Notes: a model not told the origin generated them from the sequence alone. Positions 42,592 through 51,853 are shown, counted from the first letter of the stretch. The stretch is DNA of 64,000 nucleotides from Halomonas beimenensis (GCF_002549795.1 NZ_CP021435.1:496001-560000); one strand, 5' to 3'. Made by a program: numbers and translations.

Positions 42592-43698
42592 TCACCAGCG
42601 CCGCCGGAAGCGCATGGCGGTGCAGACCCGTTCGCGGGCCATGTCATGGGCCGCCGTGCGGGGCATCGTCCCCTCGGCCTTGGCCCGACGCAGGACCTCG
42701 TCCAGGTTGTGGCGGATCTTCTCCTCGATGCGCCTCAGGGCCTCGTTCTGGCTGCCCCCGTGATACTCCACGGCGGCGCAGATCACCCCGCCGGCATTGA
42801 CGATGAAGTCCGGAAGCACCAGCACCCCGCGCTCGGCCAGGCGCCGCTCCGCCGCCTCGGTGACCGGGATGTTGGCGCCCTCGGCCACGATCCCGGCCCG
42901 GAGGCGATCCACGTTGCCCTCGTGGATGACGTCGGGCCGGGCGGCGGGGATCCAGACATCGCACTCCACGTCGATGATGGCGTCGCGCTTCCGGGCCTCC
43001 CCGCCGGTGAACTCGGCCACCGGGTGGCCGCCGCGCTTCCAGTCGATCAGCGCCTCCACATCCAGCCCTTCCGCCCGGACGAGGGTGCCGGCGGAATCGC
43101 TGGCTGCCACCAGCAGGGCGCCTCGCTGGGCGAGATAGCGGGCGGCGTGCATGCCCACGGCGCCGAAGCCCTGGATGGCGATGCGGGCGCCCTGGAGGCG
43201 GAAGTCGCCGTGAGACTGGGCGGCCTCCACCGCCGCGGCCAGGCCGTAGCCCGTGGCGCCGATCTCGTCGAGGGGAATGCCACCCAGCTCCCGGGGCAGG
43301 CCCACCGAGCGGCCGGTCATGTCATGGACCCAGGCCATGGCGATCTCGTTGGTGCCCATGTCCGGGCCGGGGATGTAGTCCGTGATCTCGCGGATGGCGT
43401 AGGCGTAGGCCCGCATCAGCCTTTCCTTGTCGGCGGTGGGCTGGTGTGGATCGGCGAAGATCACCGCCTTGGCCCCGCCGTGAGGCAGCCCCGCGGCGGC
43501 ATTCTTCAGCGTCATGGAACGGGCGAGGCGCGCGCACTCCTCCAGGCTCACGTCCGGGGCCATGCGGGTCCCGCCGATCGCGGGGCCGGCCGCTACATTA
43601 TCGATGACCACGATGGCGCGCAGCTGCGTGCCGGGATCGTGCAGGTAGAAAACCTTCTCGGGGCCCAGTTCGTCGGCGATATCGAAGGCGTCGCTCAT
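42592..43698 (-). CDS. Glu/Leu/Phe/Val dehydrogenase
   Basis: 368-residue NAD(P)-dependent amino-acid dehydrogenase. The N-terminal catalytic domain has AIGGTRMAPDVSLEECARLA, the lysine loop NAAAGLPHGGAKAVIF and PGPDMGTNEIAMAWVHD. The Rossmann domain carries RIAIQGFGAVGMHAARYLA. Length and sequence suit leucine/valine/phenylalanine dehydrogenases more than hexameric glutamate dehydrogenases, so reversible deamination of branched-chain or aromatic amino acids is likely. It is divergent from a GNAT gene and convergent with the IS-split gene; no partner operon is seen. Confidence 0.87.
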   Translation of the reverse strand: MSDAFDIADELGPEKVFYLHDPGTQLRAIVVIDNVAAGPAIGGTRMAPDVSLEECARLARSMTLKNAAAGLPHGGAKAVIFADPHQPTADKERLMRAYAYAIREITDYIPGPDMGTNEIAMAWVHDMTGRSVGLPRELGGIPLDEIGATGYGLAAAVEAAQSHGDFRLQGARIAIQGFGAVGMHAARYLAQRGALLVAASDSAGTLVRAEGLDVEALIDWKRGGHPVAEFTGGEARKRDAIIDVECDVWIPAARPDVIHEGNVDRLRAGIVAEGANIPVTEAAERRLAERGVLVLPDFIVNAGGVICAAVEYHGGSQNEALRRIEEKIRHNLDEVLRRAKAEGTMPRTAAHDMARERVCTAMRFRRRW

Positions 43699-43826
43699 CT
43701 CCCGTCCTCCCTACGGTGTCTCCCTTCAAGCTAGCAGGCGACCGGTCGGGCGATGCCTCCCCGGCGGGGCCATTCGCTCCGGGCTCTCCTATGCTGAGAG
43801 ACACGTCCGATCCCCGGTGAGGTGAC

Positions 43827-44411
43827 ATGAACGTTCGGGACGCCCGAAAGGACGATGCGCGGGACCTGGCCTACCTCATCAACCTCGCGGGCGAGGGGAT
43901 GCCGGAATATCTCTGGCGGCGGATGGCCGCCGAGGGCGAGTCGCCCATGGCGGTAGGCATCGAGCGCGCCGGACGGGAGGAGGGGGGCTTCAGCTATCGT
44001 CACGCCCGGGTATGCGTCCATCGGGGGCGAGTCCTGGGTATGATCCTGGACTATCGGCTCCCCGATCCCTACGATCTCGCGGCGCTGGCCGATTGTCCGA
44101 GCGTCGTGCGTCCCCTGGTGCGCCTCGAGGCCCGGGTCCCGGGCAGTTGGTACATCAATGCCCTCGCCACCTATCCGGATGCGCGTGGCAAGGGGGTGGC
44201 CAGGCTGTTGATGGCCCAGGCCGAGGCCTCCGCCATCGCCGCCGGGTGCGAGACGTTGAGCCTGATCGTCGCCTCGGAGAACCGGCCGGCTCGTCGGCTC
44301 TACGACCGACAGGGGTTCGACGAGATCGCCTCCCTGCCGGTGATCGCCTATCCCGGCTGTCGCCATGGGGGCGAATGGCAGCTGATGACGCGTGCCCTGG
44401 ATACCGGATGA
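43827..44411 (+). CDS. GNAT-family N-acetyltransferase
   Basis: 194 residues. The acetyl-CoA binding motif A is INALATYPDARGKGVARLLM (R/Q-x-x-G-x-G/A form, ARGKGVA), followed by ASENRPARRLYDRQGF, the usual beta4-alpha4 region. The N-terminus NVRDARKDDARDLAYLINL is also typical. The substrate is unknown. GGTGAGGTGAC precedes the ATG. Confidence 0.83.
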   Translation: MNVRDARKDDARDLAYLINLAGEGMPEYLWRRMAAEGESPMAVGIERAGREEGGFSYRHARVCVHRGRVLGMILDYRLPDPYDLAALADCPSVVRPLVRLEARVPGSWYINALATYPDARGKGVARLLMAQAEASAIAAGCETLSLIVASENRPARRLYDRQGFDEIASLPVIAYPGCRHGGEWQLMTRALDTG

Positions 44412-44433
44412 CCGGCCGGCGCAGCGGCGGAGG

Positions 44434-45966
44434 CTACCCCGGTCGCGTCGCCGCGCGAGTCTCCATCTCGGCCTCGGCCTCGAGACTCTCCCGGTCGCGG
44501 AAGATGGTCGCCACGGCCAGGGTCCGATCGCCGGCGATGAAACGTGCCGTGAAATCCCGGGCGGCGGGATCGCCGTCGGTCTCGATGCGCTCCCAGCCGG
44601 GGGCATGCCCCACGTAGCTGATACCGATCCCGTAGTGCTCGCTCCAGAAGAACGGCACGGCCGGACGGGCGTCCTCGACGCCCAGCATGTGGCGGGCGGC
44701 CCGCTGTCCCTGACGCTGGGCCACTACCCAATGCTCGATGCGCACGCGCTCGCCGCTCACCGGATCCGGCCAGCGGGCCGCATCGCCGGCGGCATGGATG
44801 CCGGGCACGCGGGTCTCGAGGGCGGCGTCGACCAGGATGCCGTCCTCGACGTCCAGGCCCGCCGCCTCGGCCAGGGCCGTGCGCGGCCGGACCCCGATGC
44901 CGACCACCACCAGGTCGGTGTCCAGGCGGGTGCCGTCGTCGAGTTCCACCGCCTGGTCGGTGATGCTCGAGACCGTCCGGCCCAGGTGGAAGGTCACGCC
45001 CTTCGACTCGTGCAGGATGCGAACGAAGTCCCCCAGGACGTCCCCCATGACGCGCGCCAGGGGGCGCGCCTCGGGGGCGACCACCCGGACCTCGAGACCG
45101 CGCTGGCGCAGCGAGGCCGCCACCTCCAGCCCGATGAAGCTCGCCCCCACCACCACGGCCCGGCGCGCACCGGCCTCGACCGCGGCGATGATCCTCTCGC
45201 TGTCGGCGAGGCTGCGGAGATAGTGCACCCGGGGCGACGCCGCGCCGGGGATCGCCAGGCGGATCGGCTCGGCGCCGGTGGCCAGCAGCAGGGCGCCGTA
45301 GTCCAGGGTCCCGCCGTCGGCCAGCCGCACCCGGGAGGCCTCGGGCTCGATCGCCGTCACGGCGGTGTCCAGCCTCAGCGTGATGTCATGGCGGGCATAG
45401 AAGTCGTCGCCGCGCAGCGGGATCCACTCGGCCTTGGCCTTGCCGGCCAGGTAGTCCTTGGACAGGTTCGGTCGGTCGCAGGGTGGCGCCGGATCCTCGC
45501 TGAGGATCGTCACCGGGCCGGTATAGCCCTCCCGGCGCAGGGTTTCGGCGGCGGCTTCCCCGGCCGCGCCGCCCCCGACGATCACCACCGACGACGGCGA
45601 GCGGGCCGGGCGGCGGGGCGGTCGGTCGTCGAGGGCCTCGCGCACGAAGACGCGGTCGTCCACCACCTCGGTCCGCCAGCAGGGCAGGTCGTCCAGCGCC
45701 GGGGCGGCCAACGCCTCGCCGCCGCGCAGCTCGAAGCAGGCGTGATGCCAGGGGCATCGCAGGGTGTCGCCGACGATCAGGCCCTCGTCCAGCGGCGCAC
45801 CATAGTGGGGGCACTTGGCCCCGACGGCATGAAACCCCGTCGGGGTATGGGCGAGCAGCACGGCCTTCCTGCCGACATGGCCGCGGATCGACTCGCCCTC
45901 GGGCAGGTCGCTCAGGGGAATGCCGGCGGCCAGGTCGGGGCCGCTCGGCGTGGCGGCGGCACTCAT
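44434..45966 (-). CDS. Rieske [2Fe-2S]-FAD ferredoxin reductase-like oxidoreductase
   Basis: 510 residues. An N-terminal Rieske domain has the CPH-x-C..H pair AKCPHYGAPLDEG and RCPWHHACFELRGG. An FAD/NAD-binding reductase follows, with VVIVGGGAAGEAAAE (FAD), RAVVVGASFIGLEVAASLRQ (NAD) and GIHAAGDAARWPD. The layout matches human AIFL/Nfrl-like and bacterial ferredoxin-reductase type proteins that pass electrons from NADH to an iron-sulfur partner. AGGAGG precedes the ATG at 45966; the FMN-reductase gene lies 58 bp upstream on the same strand, suggesting a redox operon. Confidence 0.88.
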   Translation of the reverse strand: MSAAATPSGPDLAAGIPLSDLPEGESIRGHVGRKAVLLAHTPTGFHAVGAKCPHYGAPLDEGLIVGDTLRCPWHHACFELRGGEALAAPALDDLPCWRTEVVDDRVFVREALDDRPPRRPARSPSSVVIVGGGAAGEAAAETLRREGYTGPVTILSEDPAPPCDRPNLSKDYLAGKAKAEWIPLRGDDFYARHDITLRLDTAVTAIEPEASRVRLADGGTLDYGALLLATGAEPIRLAIPGAASPRVHYLRSLADSERIIAAVEAGARRAVVVGASFIGLEVAASLRQRGLEVRVVAPEARPLARVMGDVLGDFVRILHESKGVTFHLGRTVSSITDQAVELDDGTRLDTDLVVVGIGVRPRTALAEAAGLDVEDGILVDAALETRVPGIHAAGDAARWPDPVSGERVRIEHWVVAQRQGQRAARHMLGVEDARPAVPFFWSEHYGIGISYVGHAPGWERIETDGDPAARDFTARFIAGDRTLAVATIFRDRESLEAEAEMETRAATRPG

Positions 45967-46024
45967 GGCGATGTCCTCCTGTCGGTGCGCGTCCGGCAAG
46001 CCGGGAGCGCGGGGGTGGGGTGGG

Positions 46025-46579
46025 TCAGCGCAGTTGGGCGGCGATCCACTCCGCGTAACCGTCGATGAACTTCTGCAGGAAGCCCCGGCAGCGCTCGGTG
46101 GGCTGGCCCTGTTCGTCGAAGAGCTGATGCGCCTGGCTGAGATAGGTCTCGGGTTGCGGCATGCAGCGCACGTTCAGGTTGACCAGCGACTGGCGCAGGT
46201 GATGGCTGGCGCCGAAGCCGCCCTGCATCGAGGGCGAGGCACTGATGACGGCGCCGGGCTTGCCGGCCCAGACATTGTGTCCCGGCGGGCGGGTGCCGAT
46301 GTCCAGGGCGTTCTTCATCGCCGCGGGCATCGAGCGGTTGTGCTCCGGGGTCACGAACAGCAGCCCTTCGGCCGCCCGGATCCGCTCGCGGAAGACCCGG
46401 TAGGGCTCGGGGGAGTCGTCATCGAAATCCTGGTTGTAGAGCGGCAGGTCGCCGATCTCCACGATCGCCATGTCCAGGCTCGCCGGTGCCTGGGCGATCA
46501 GGGCATTGGCCGCCTTGCGGTTGAACGAGGCCTTCCTCAGGCTGCCGACGATGACCGCGATGGGGGTGGGTTGACTCAT
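46025..46579 (-). CDS. NAD(P)H-dependent FMN reductase (flavodoxin-fold)
   Basis: 184-residue flavoprotein starting MSQPTPIAVIVGSLRKASFN. The FMN phosphate loop is GSLRKASFNRKAANAL, and TPEHNRSMPAAMKNALD is the signature of the ChrR/YieF/azoreductase-like group, which reduces quinones, chromate or flavin. GGAACGG lies before the ATG at 46579. It is upstream of the Rieske-FAD gene and probably co-transcribed. Given chrA in the window, chromate reduction is possible but not shown. Confidence 0.87.
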   Translation of the reverse strand: MSQPTPIAVIVGSLRKASFNRKAANALIAQAPASLDMAIVEIGDLPLYNQDFDDDSPEPYRVFRERIRAAEGLLFVTPEHNRSMPAAMKNALDIGTRPPGHNVWAGKPGAVISASPSMQGGFGASHHLRQSLVNLNVRCMPQPETYLSQAHQLFDEQGQPTERCRGFLQKFIDGYAEWIAAQLR

Positions 46580-46661
46580 GGGCCGTTCCTCCAGCGGGGG
46601 AAGCAAGCGACATGAGTCACTATAGAAGCTGGCTCGACACCCGTGGGACCGACCGGAGGCG

Positions 46662-47075
46662 TCAGAGCTTGACCTTGCCTCGCAGCGCCTTGGTCTTGCC
46701 CTTCTTGACCTTCCTGTCGACCCGGCGGCGCTGGGAGCCCTTGGTGGGCCTGGTCGGCTTGCGGGCCTTGCGCTGCTGGATGGCCTGGCGGATCAGTTCG
46801 CGAAGCCGCTGCAGCGCCTCCTCCTTGTTCAGCTCCAGGGTGCGGTGCTCCTGCGCCTTGATGACCACCACCCCCTCCTTGCTGATGCGCCGGTCGGATA
46901 GCGCCATCAGGCGTTCCTTGTAGAACTCCGGCAGGCTGGAGGCCGGAATGTCGAAGCGCAGGTGCACGGCCGAGGCGACCTTGTTGACGTTCTGCCCACC
47001 CGCGCCCTGGGCGCGGATCTGGCTGATCTCGATCTCCCGCTCGGGGATCTCGACGCTATTGGAGATACGCAGCAT
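46662..47075 (-). CDS. arfB: Alternative ribosome-rescue factor ArfB (YaeJ)
   Basis: 137-residue peptidyl-tRNA hydrolase that frees stalled ribosomes without a stop codon. The catalytic GGQ motif is in IRAQGAGGQNVNKVASAVHL near residue 27. The long basic C-terminal tail (KARKPTRPTKGSQRRRVDRK onward) is the part that enters the empty mRNA channel. Length matches E. coli ArfB (140). The DUF3820 gene precedes it by 18 bp on the same strand. Confidence 0.93.
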   Translation of the reverse strand: MLRISNSVEIPEREIEISQIRAQGAGGQNVNKVASAVHLRFDIPASSLPEFYKERLMALSDRRISKEGVVVIKAQEHRTLELNKEEALQRLRELIRQAIQQRKARKPTRPTKGSQRRRVDRKVKKGKTKALRGKVKL

Positions 47076-47093
47076 GACAACCTCGTCGATGGC

Positions 47094-47309
47094 TCAGGGG
47101 CGTTGCCGCAGGGGATCGAGCAGCCCGCCGAGCCCGTTGTGGTCGATCTCGTGCATCAGCGCCAGCAGCCGTCCGATCTGCCCGTCCGGGAAGCCCTCCC
47201 GGGCGAACCAGGCGAGGTAGGGGCCGGGCAGGTCGGCGATCAGGGTGCCCTCGTACTTGCCGAAGGGCATGCGCAGGGTGACCAGTCGCTCCAGGTCTTC
47301 CGGGTTCAC
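47094..47309 (-). CDS. DUF3820 family protein
   Basis: 71 residues, MNPEDLERLVTLRMPFGKYE, then LPGPYLAWFAREGFPDGQIG and a C-terminal NGLGGLLDPL. The MPFGKYxG and YLxWFAR motifs identify the small DUF3820 family (E. coli YejL/YheO-size proteins are unrelated). No role is known. It is probably co-transcribed with arfB. Confidence 0.85.
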   Translation of the reverse strand: MNPEDLERLVTLRMPFGKYEGTLIADLPGPYLAWFAREGFPDGQIGRLLALMHEIDHNGLGGLLDPLRQRP

Positions 47310-47434
47310 GGGCGTGCTCCTCGTCGCGGGGGATGGGGACGCAGCTTACGGCACCGGCTCGCCGCCGGCCAGGGTGGCCGTGTTAGTCTGGGCGCGAATC
47401 ATTCCCTTCGACCACACGACGGCAGGAGAGCCCC

Positions 47435-48067
47435 ATGACGACCCTGGTGATCGGCGCCAACGGCCAGATCGGCCGACAGTTCTGCGAGCTGGCCCAGCAG
47501 GCCGGCGTTCCGATCAAGGCGATGATCCGCGACGCGGCCCAGGCGCCCTGGTTCGAGCAGCGTGGCATCGCCACCGTGGTGGCCGACCTGGAGGGCGACT
47601 TCTCCCCGGCCTTCGAGGGCTGCGACGAGGTGCTGTTCACCGCCGGCTCCGGGCCGCACACCGGGGCCGACAAGACCCTGCTGATCGACCTCTACGGCGC
47701 CATGCGCGCCGTGGACCTGGCCGCGGCGCGAGGCATCGGGCGTTTCGTCATGGTCAGCGCCCTGCGTGCCGAGGATCCCCAGGCGGCCCCCGAGAAGCTG
47801 CGCCCCTACATGGCCGCCAAGCTGGCCGCCGACGTCTACCTCAAGGCGTCGACGGTGCCCTGGGTGATCCTCAAGCCCGGGCGGCTCACCGACGAGCCCG
47901 CCACGGGGCGGGTGGCCGCCTCGCTGGAGGAGACCGGCGGAGAGAACACCGTCTCCCGGGCCAATGTGGCCCAGGCGCTGTTGCACCTGGTCCAGGCTCG
48001 GGACCTGGTGGGGCGGGAGTTCCGCCTGCTCGACGGCGAGCGCCCGATCGGCGAGGCCCTCGCCTGA
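47435..48067 (+). CDS. Atypical SDR (NAD(P)-binding) family protein
   Basis: 210 residues. The dinucleotide motif is TTLVIGANGQIGRQFCEL at the N-terminus. RFVMVSALRAEDP supplies the conserved Ser, and YMAAKLAADVYLKAS the YxxxK-like active-site segment. WVILKPGRLTDEPATGRV is typical of the YhfK/NmrA-like SDR_a5 group. The substrate is unknown; these proteins often act as NAD(P)H sensors or reductases. AGGAGAG precedes the ATG. Confidence 0.85.
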   Translation: MTTLVIGANGQIGRQFCELAQQAGVPIKAMIRDAAQAPWFEQRGIATVVADLEGDFSPAFEGCDEVLFTAGSGPHTGADKTLLIDLYGAMRAVDLAAARGIGRFVMVSALRAEDPQAAPEKLRPYMAAKLAADVYLKASTVPWVILKPGRLTDEPATGRVAASLEETGGENTVSRANVAQALLHLVQARDLVGREFRLLDGERPIGEALA

Positions 48068-48092
48068 GCCGACCGGGGGCATTGCGGTCGGC

Positions 48093-48974
48093 TCAGGCGG
48101 GCGTGACCCGGTTACGCCCCTCGCGCTTGGCTCGGTAGAGGGCCCGGTCGGCGCGCTCCAGCAGGGCGTCGCCGGCATCGCCTTCCTTCAGGGCGGCGAG
48201 GCCGGCGGAGAGCGTCAGGCTCAGGCCCGGGCTCGCCAGCCGTGTCTCGACCAGCCGGCGTCTCAGTCGCTCGATGCTCCGCTCGGCCTCGCTTAACGTC
48301 GCTCCGGGCAGGATCACCAGGAACTCCTCGCCTCCCAGGCGGGCCAGGACGTCGTAGCGGCGCAGCTCGGATTGCATCACCTCGGCCACCGCCGCGAGCG
48401 CCTCGTCCCCGACCCCATGACCATGGCGGTCGTTGATCTGCTTGAAATGGTCGAGGTCGCAGATCGCCACGCACAGGGGGATGTCGTGCCGGTGGGTGCG
48501 GGCGATCTCCTCGTCCAGCCGGGCCAGGCCGGCGCGGCGGTTGAGCAGTCCGGTGAGCTCGTCATGCCGGGCCAGGAACTCGAGTCGTCGCTCCAGCCGC
48601 TTGCGCTCGGTGATGTCGGTGACGAAGGTGGCCTGCTTCACCTCGCCTCGTTCGTCGACGATGCGCGCCGCCTCGGCGATGATGCTGCGCCGCTCCCCAT
48701 CCTTGCGCACCACCTCCCACTCCTGGCGGATCTCCTGGTCGGCCTGGCCCCGAATGAACCGCTCATGCAGCTCGCCGAGCCTGGCTCGGTCGGCCTCCGG
48801 CACCAGCATGGTGAAGTGCCGGCCGATCAGCTCCTCCTCGCGGTAGCCGTAGAAGTCGCAGTAGGCGGGATTGACCATCTCGAAGAGCCCCTCGGCATCG
48901 GTGATGCAGATGCCGAGGGGGGCGGCGCGGATCAGCCGGGGAATGTTGTCGGGATGCGTCAGGTTCAGCGGCAT
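48093..48974 (-). CDS. PAS-GGDEF diguanylate cyclase
   Basis: 293 residues without membrane helices. The PAS domain (residues ~12-125) reads LIRAAPLGICITDAEGLFEM, with a PAC segment FVTDITERKRLERRLEFLAR. The GGDEF domain has RHDELTGLLNRRAGLARLDE and an intact active site, LARLGGEEFLVILPG. The I-site RxxD is not obvious. It should make c-di-GMP from GTP in response to a PAS ligand. Its start lies 10 bp inside the EAL gene, so cyclase and phosphodiesterase are co-translated as separate chains. Confidence 0.88.
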   Translation of the reverse strand: MPLNLTHPDNIPRLIRAAPLGICITDAEGLFEMVNPAYCDFYGYREEELIGRHFTMLVPEADRARLGELHERFIRGQADQEIRQEWEVVRKDGERRSIIAEAARIVDERGEVKQATFVTDITERKRLERRLEFLARHDELTGLLNRRAGLARLDEEIARTHRHDIPLCVAICDLDHFKQINDRHGHGVGDEALAAVAEVMQSELRRYDVLARLGGEEFLVILPGATLSEAERSIERLRRRLVETRLASPGLSLTLSAGLAALKEGDAGDALLERADRALYRAKREGRNRVTPA

Positions 48975-49768
48975 ACGGCCATCCTCTGCCGGGGGCGCGG
49001 GCCGAACAGGGCCTCGATACGCTCGCTCGGGTCGTCGGCCAGGGCGTCCAGGGCCGGTCGGGCGAAGTAGTAGCCCTGCTGGAGCGAGATGCCCGCTTCG
49101 AAGAGCCACCGGGCCTCCTCGGCCTCCTCCACGCCTTCGGCGATCAGGGTCACGTCGAGGCGGTCGGCCATCGCGACGATGGCCTGGATCATCGCCTGCC
49201 GGCGGCCGTCTTCATGGCAGCCGCCCACCAGCTGGCGATCCAGCTTGAGCTTGTCCGGATAGAGGTCGGCCAGGACGTCCAGGTTGGCATGGCCGGTGCC
49301 GAAGTCGTCCAGCGCGACCCGAAAGCCCATGCGGCGATAGGCGGCGATGATGTCCCTCAGGTGACGACGGTCCTGGACTCGCTCGGTCTCGACGATCTCG
49401 AAGATCAGCCGCTCCAGCGGCCACCCCACACGCTGCGAGACCTCGAGGGTCGCCTGCAGGCAGGCTTCGGGCTCGTAGACCGCGTTGGGCAGGAAGTTGA
49501 TGGAGAGCGGTACCGGCATGCCGAGTCGGCTGGCCTGCTCGATGGCCTGGACCCGGCAGGCCTGGTCGAAGCGATAGAGCAGCGTGTCGGTGACCTGTTC
49601 CAGCACCTGGCCGGCCGGTTCGCCGTGGGGGCCGCGAACCAGGGCCTCGTAGGCATGGATGCGTCGACGCCCCACGTCGATGATGGGCTGGAAGGCCATC
49701 AGGATGTCGAAGGGCAGCTCGCCTTCGCAGCGCTTGCAGTGTCCCGCGACCCGTGCGCAATGTCCCAT
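48965..49768 (-). CDS. EAL-domain c-di-GMP phosphodiesterase with an N-terminal Cys/His cluster
   Basis: 267-residue stand-alone EAL protein. Catalytic motifs are complete: IHAYEALVRGPHG, PLSINFLPNAV, IFEIVETERV, VALDDFGTGHANLD, KLKLDRQLV and LIAEGVEEAEEA. Before the EAL domain, the first 14 residues (MGHCARVAGHCKRC) hold three Cys and two His, a possible metal or redox site. The next gene is the PAS-GGDEF enzyme, overlapping by 10 bp. The AT-rich 49,849-49,894, with TGTAC-N7-GTACA at 49,869-49,885, probably contains the promoter. Confidence 0.87.
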   Translation of the reverse strand: MGHCARVAGHCKRCEGELPFDILMAFQPIIDVGRRRIHAYEALVRGPHGEPAGQVLEQVTDTLLYRFDQACRVQAIEQASRLGMPVPLSINFLPNAVYEPEACLQATLEVSQRVGWPLERLIFEIVETERVQDRRHLRDIIAAYRRMGFRVALDDFGTGHANLDVLADLYPDKLKLDRQLVGGCHEDGRRQAMIQAIVAMADRLDVTLIAEGVEEAEEARWLFEAGISLQQGYYFARPALDALADDPSERIEALFGPRPRQRMAVCR

Positions 49769-50055
49769 AAGGGTTCCCCGTCGTTGGCGGCCCTCCCCCC
49801 CGGCTCGAATGACGCTCGTGGCGGGATGACGACCTGGATCCGTTTTTCGTTATATTTAGTGTTGAGCATGTACTGCTTTTGTACAAGTGTTCGGGCCGAT
49901 TCTCCCGGCTGCCCATTCTCCGGGATGCCGAGGGGAAGGGAAAGCGGCAGGGCCACGAAAAGCGCGTTCGCCCCCGATGCGCCGGGGCTCTGGTCTTTTT
50001 CCCGACGACGGGACAGGATACGGCATCCCTGATGCTTCGCTGTCGGACTCGCCCC

Positions 50056-50409
50056 ATGGCCCAGACCCCACAAGATGCTCACCTGGCGGCCCAGGCTCGC
50101 GCGCTCCTCGAGCGCGCCCCCGAGGCCGTGCTGCCGATGACCTACCAGCAGTTGGCCGAGGCGCTGGGGCTCACGCCGCCACGCACCATCCGGCGGGTGG
50201 CCGAGGCACTGGAAGCCCTGATGCGCGAGGACGCCGCCGACGGGAGGCCCTTCATCGCCGCCCTGGTGGTCAGCCGGCAGGGCGAGGGCCTGCCGCGGGA
50301 AGGCTTCTTCGAGCTGGCCGTCGCGCTGGGCCGCTTCCCGGCCGACCCGGCGACCCACGCCGAGGCCTGGCGGGCGGAAGTTCGCCGGGTGCTCGAGGCG
50401 CGACGCTAG
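50056..50409 (+). CDS. Conserved hypothetical protein
   Basis: 117 residues starting MAQTPQDAHLAAQARALLER. The middle, PMTYQQLAEALGLTPPRTIR, looks like a small winged-helix or HTH segment, and DGRPFIAALVVSRQGEGLPR with GFFELAVALGRFP recurs in a widespread family of unknown function. ATG 50056 is chosen by the conserved core; ATG 50032 would add MLRCRTRP. It is divergent from the EAL/GGDEF pair and convergent with dcaP. Confidence 0.65.
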   Translation: MAQTPQDAHLAAQARALLERAPEAVLPMTYQQLAEALGLTPPRTIRRVAEALEALMREDAADGRPFIAALVVSRQGEGLPREGFFELAVALGRFPADPATHAEAWRAEVRRVLEARR

Positions 50410-50508
50410 CCCGGCCGCTTTCCCCGCCATGCCCGCTCCCGCCGCTTCACGGGGCGTGCTGATCGCCGAGCACGACCTCGCGCTGCGCTGCCTGGGGGCT
50501 GCCCGCCT

Positions 50509-50537
50509 AAAAAAACGCCCCGGCCGTAGGCCGGGGC
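50509..50537 (-). terminator. Rho-independent terminator of the DcaP-like porin
   Basis: GCCCCGGCC / GGCCGGGGC, 9-bp perfect stem with a 3-nt loop. On the minus strand it is followed by G and seven T, 80 bp beyond the porin stop. Confidence 0.92.
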
Positions 50538-50616
50538 AAGGATCGAGAGTCGAAGCATCGTCTTTTCGGTGCTGTCGCAATGCGCGTGAAAGGCGAGGGT
50601 CGCTCGCCTCGCTGGC

Positions 50617-51774
50617 TCAGAACGTGTACTGGGCGCTGACCTGCACGCGGTTGGCGTCGCCGTCGGTGCCGTCGTACTCGTCGACGCGGGCATGCTGGAA
50701 CTCCACGCCGTACATGATGCGGTCGGTCGCCTGGTAGCGCAGGTTGGCATGCACGCTCATGGTGCTGTCCTTGAAGCCCGCGGCCTGGGCGGCCGCCTCG
50801 TCATCGGCGTCGCCCCCGCTGTAGCCCACGGCCAGCAGGCCATTGAGCTTGGCGGAGAGCGGCATGTCCACGAATCCCATGGCGTCCATCTGGGAGACGG
50901 TCTCGATCTCGCCCCCGGCGTCGACATAGCCGTTCTGGAAGGGCGCCGAGGAGTTGAAGATATAGCGGTTGGCACCGTCGTTGTAGCCGAGGTTGCCGCC
51001 GATCCTCGCGCCGCCGAGCTTGGCGGAAGCCGCGAGCATCACCCCATAGCCGGTCGCGGAATCGTCATTGGTGCCGTCGTCGGTCTCGAGCTGGGTCATC
51101 ACCCCCGAGAGGGAGTACGAGATGGAGCCGGCGCTGCCCTGGTACTTGGCCGTGAGGTCGGGCAGCGGGTCATTGTCGTCGCTGGTGCCAGCGAGGGCGG
51201 ACTCGGGGTTCTCCAGGGCGATGGAGAAGCCGCCGGTGGTGTAGCGCAGTTGCGCCTGGCGGTTGAAGATGTAGCCGGCCGGGCCGTTGAAGTCCAGGGT
51301 CGGCGGCAGGGCGACCAGCGGCATGAAGTTCGACCAGGTCTGGCCGGCGAGGATGCCGTTCCAGGACCCATAGGCATGGCGGAGGCGCAGCTGGGTGGAG
51401 TTGCTGACGACCTCGTTGAAGCCCGAGTCGGGGTTGCCGGAGAAGAAATCGGCCTCGACGCGGGTCTTGAGCTCGCTGCCCTGGACCTCGCTGGAGGTAT
51501 TGAGCCAGAAGCGGGTCTGGCGGGCGTGGAAGCGGGTGCTGCCCTCGACCTCGTCGTCCTCCGCGTCGCCGGTGTTCACCGAGCTGATGTTCATGGCGTC
51601 GCCGAGGTCTTCGTTGACGTTGTAGATCATGTCGAGCTTGGTGTAGCCACCGATCGAGACGGTGACGCCGTTGATCGGCGAGAGGTCGACGGCGTGGGAA
51701 GCGCCGGCCACGGCCAGGGCCAGGGCACCGGTGGAAGACAGAGCGAAACGTTTGATCTTGTTGTACTGGGTCAC
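50617..51774 (-). CDS. DcaP-like trimeric outer-membrane porin
   Basis: 385-residue outer-membrane barrel. The signal peptide (FALSSTGALALAVAGASHA) is followed by VSIGGYTKLDMIYNVNEDLG, FHARQTRFWLNTSSEVQGSE and GQTWSNFMPLVALPPTLDF, the DcaP/PF19577 pattern. It ends in Phe (RVQVSAQYTF). DcaP proteins take up dicarboxylates and related anions in Acinetobacter. GTG 51774 (MTQYNKIKRF when initiated) follows AAGGAA; the 14 residues upstream in frame are not conserved. A strong terminator follows. Confidence 0.88.
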   Translation of the reverse strand: MTQYNKIKRFALSSTGALALAVAGASHAVDLSPINGVTVSIGGYTKLDMIYNVNEDLGDAMNISSVNTGDAEDDEVEGSTRFHARQTRFWLNTSSEVQGSELKTRVEADFFSGNPDSGFNEVVSNSTQLRLRHAYGSWNGILAGQTWSNFMPLVALPPTLDFNGPAGYIFNRQAQLRYTTGGFSIALENPESALAGTSDDNDPLPDLTAKYQGSAGSISYSLSGVMTQLETDDGTNDDSATGYGVMLAASAKLGGARIGGNLGYNDGANRYIFNSSAPFQNGYVDAGGEIETVSQMDAMGFVDMPLSAKLNGLLAVGYSGGDADDEAAAQAAGFKDSTMSVHANLRYQATDRIMYGVEFQHARVDEYDGTDGDANRVQVSAQYTF

Positions 51775-51853
51775 TTGCGATTCCTTGTGTTGTTTTCTCT
51801 GCCCCGCATGGGGCATGGCATGGTGATGGCGACGTTGTGTCTGGCTTGCTGCA

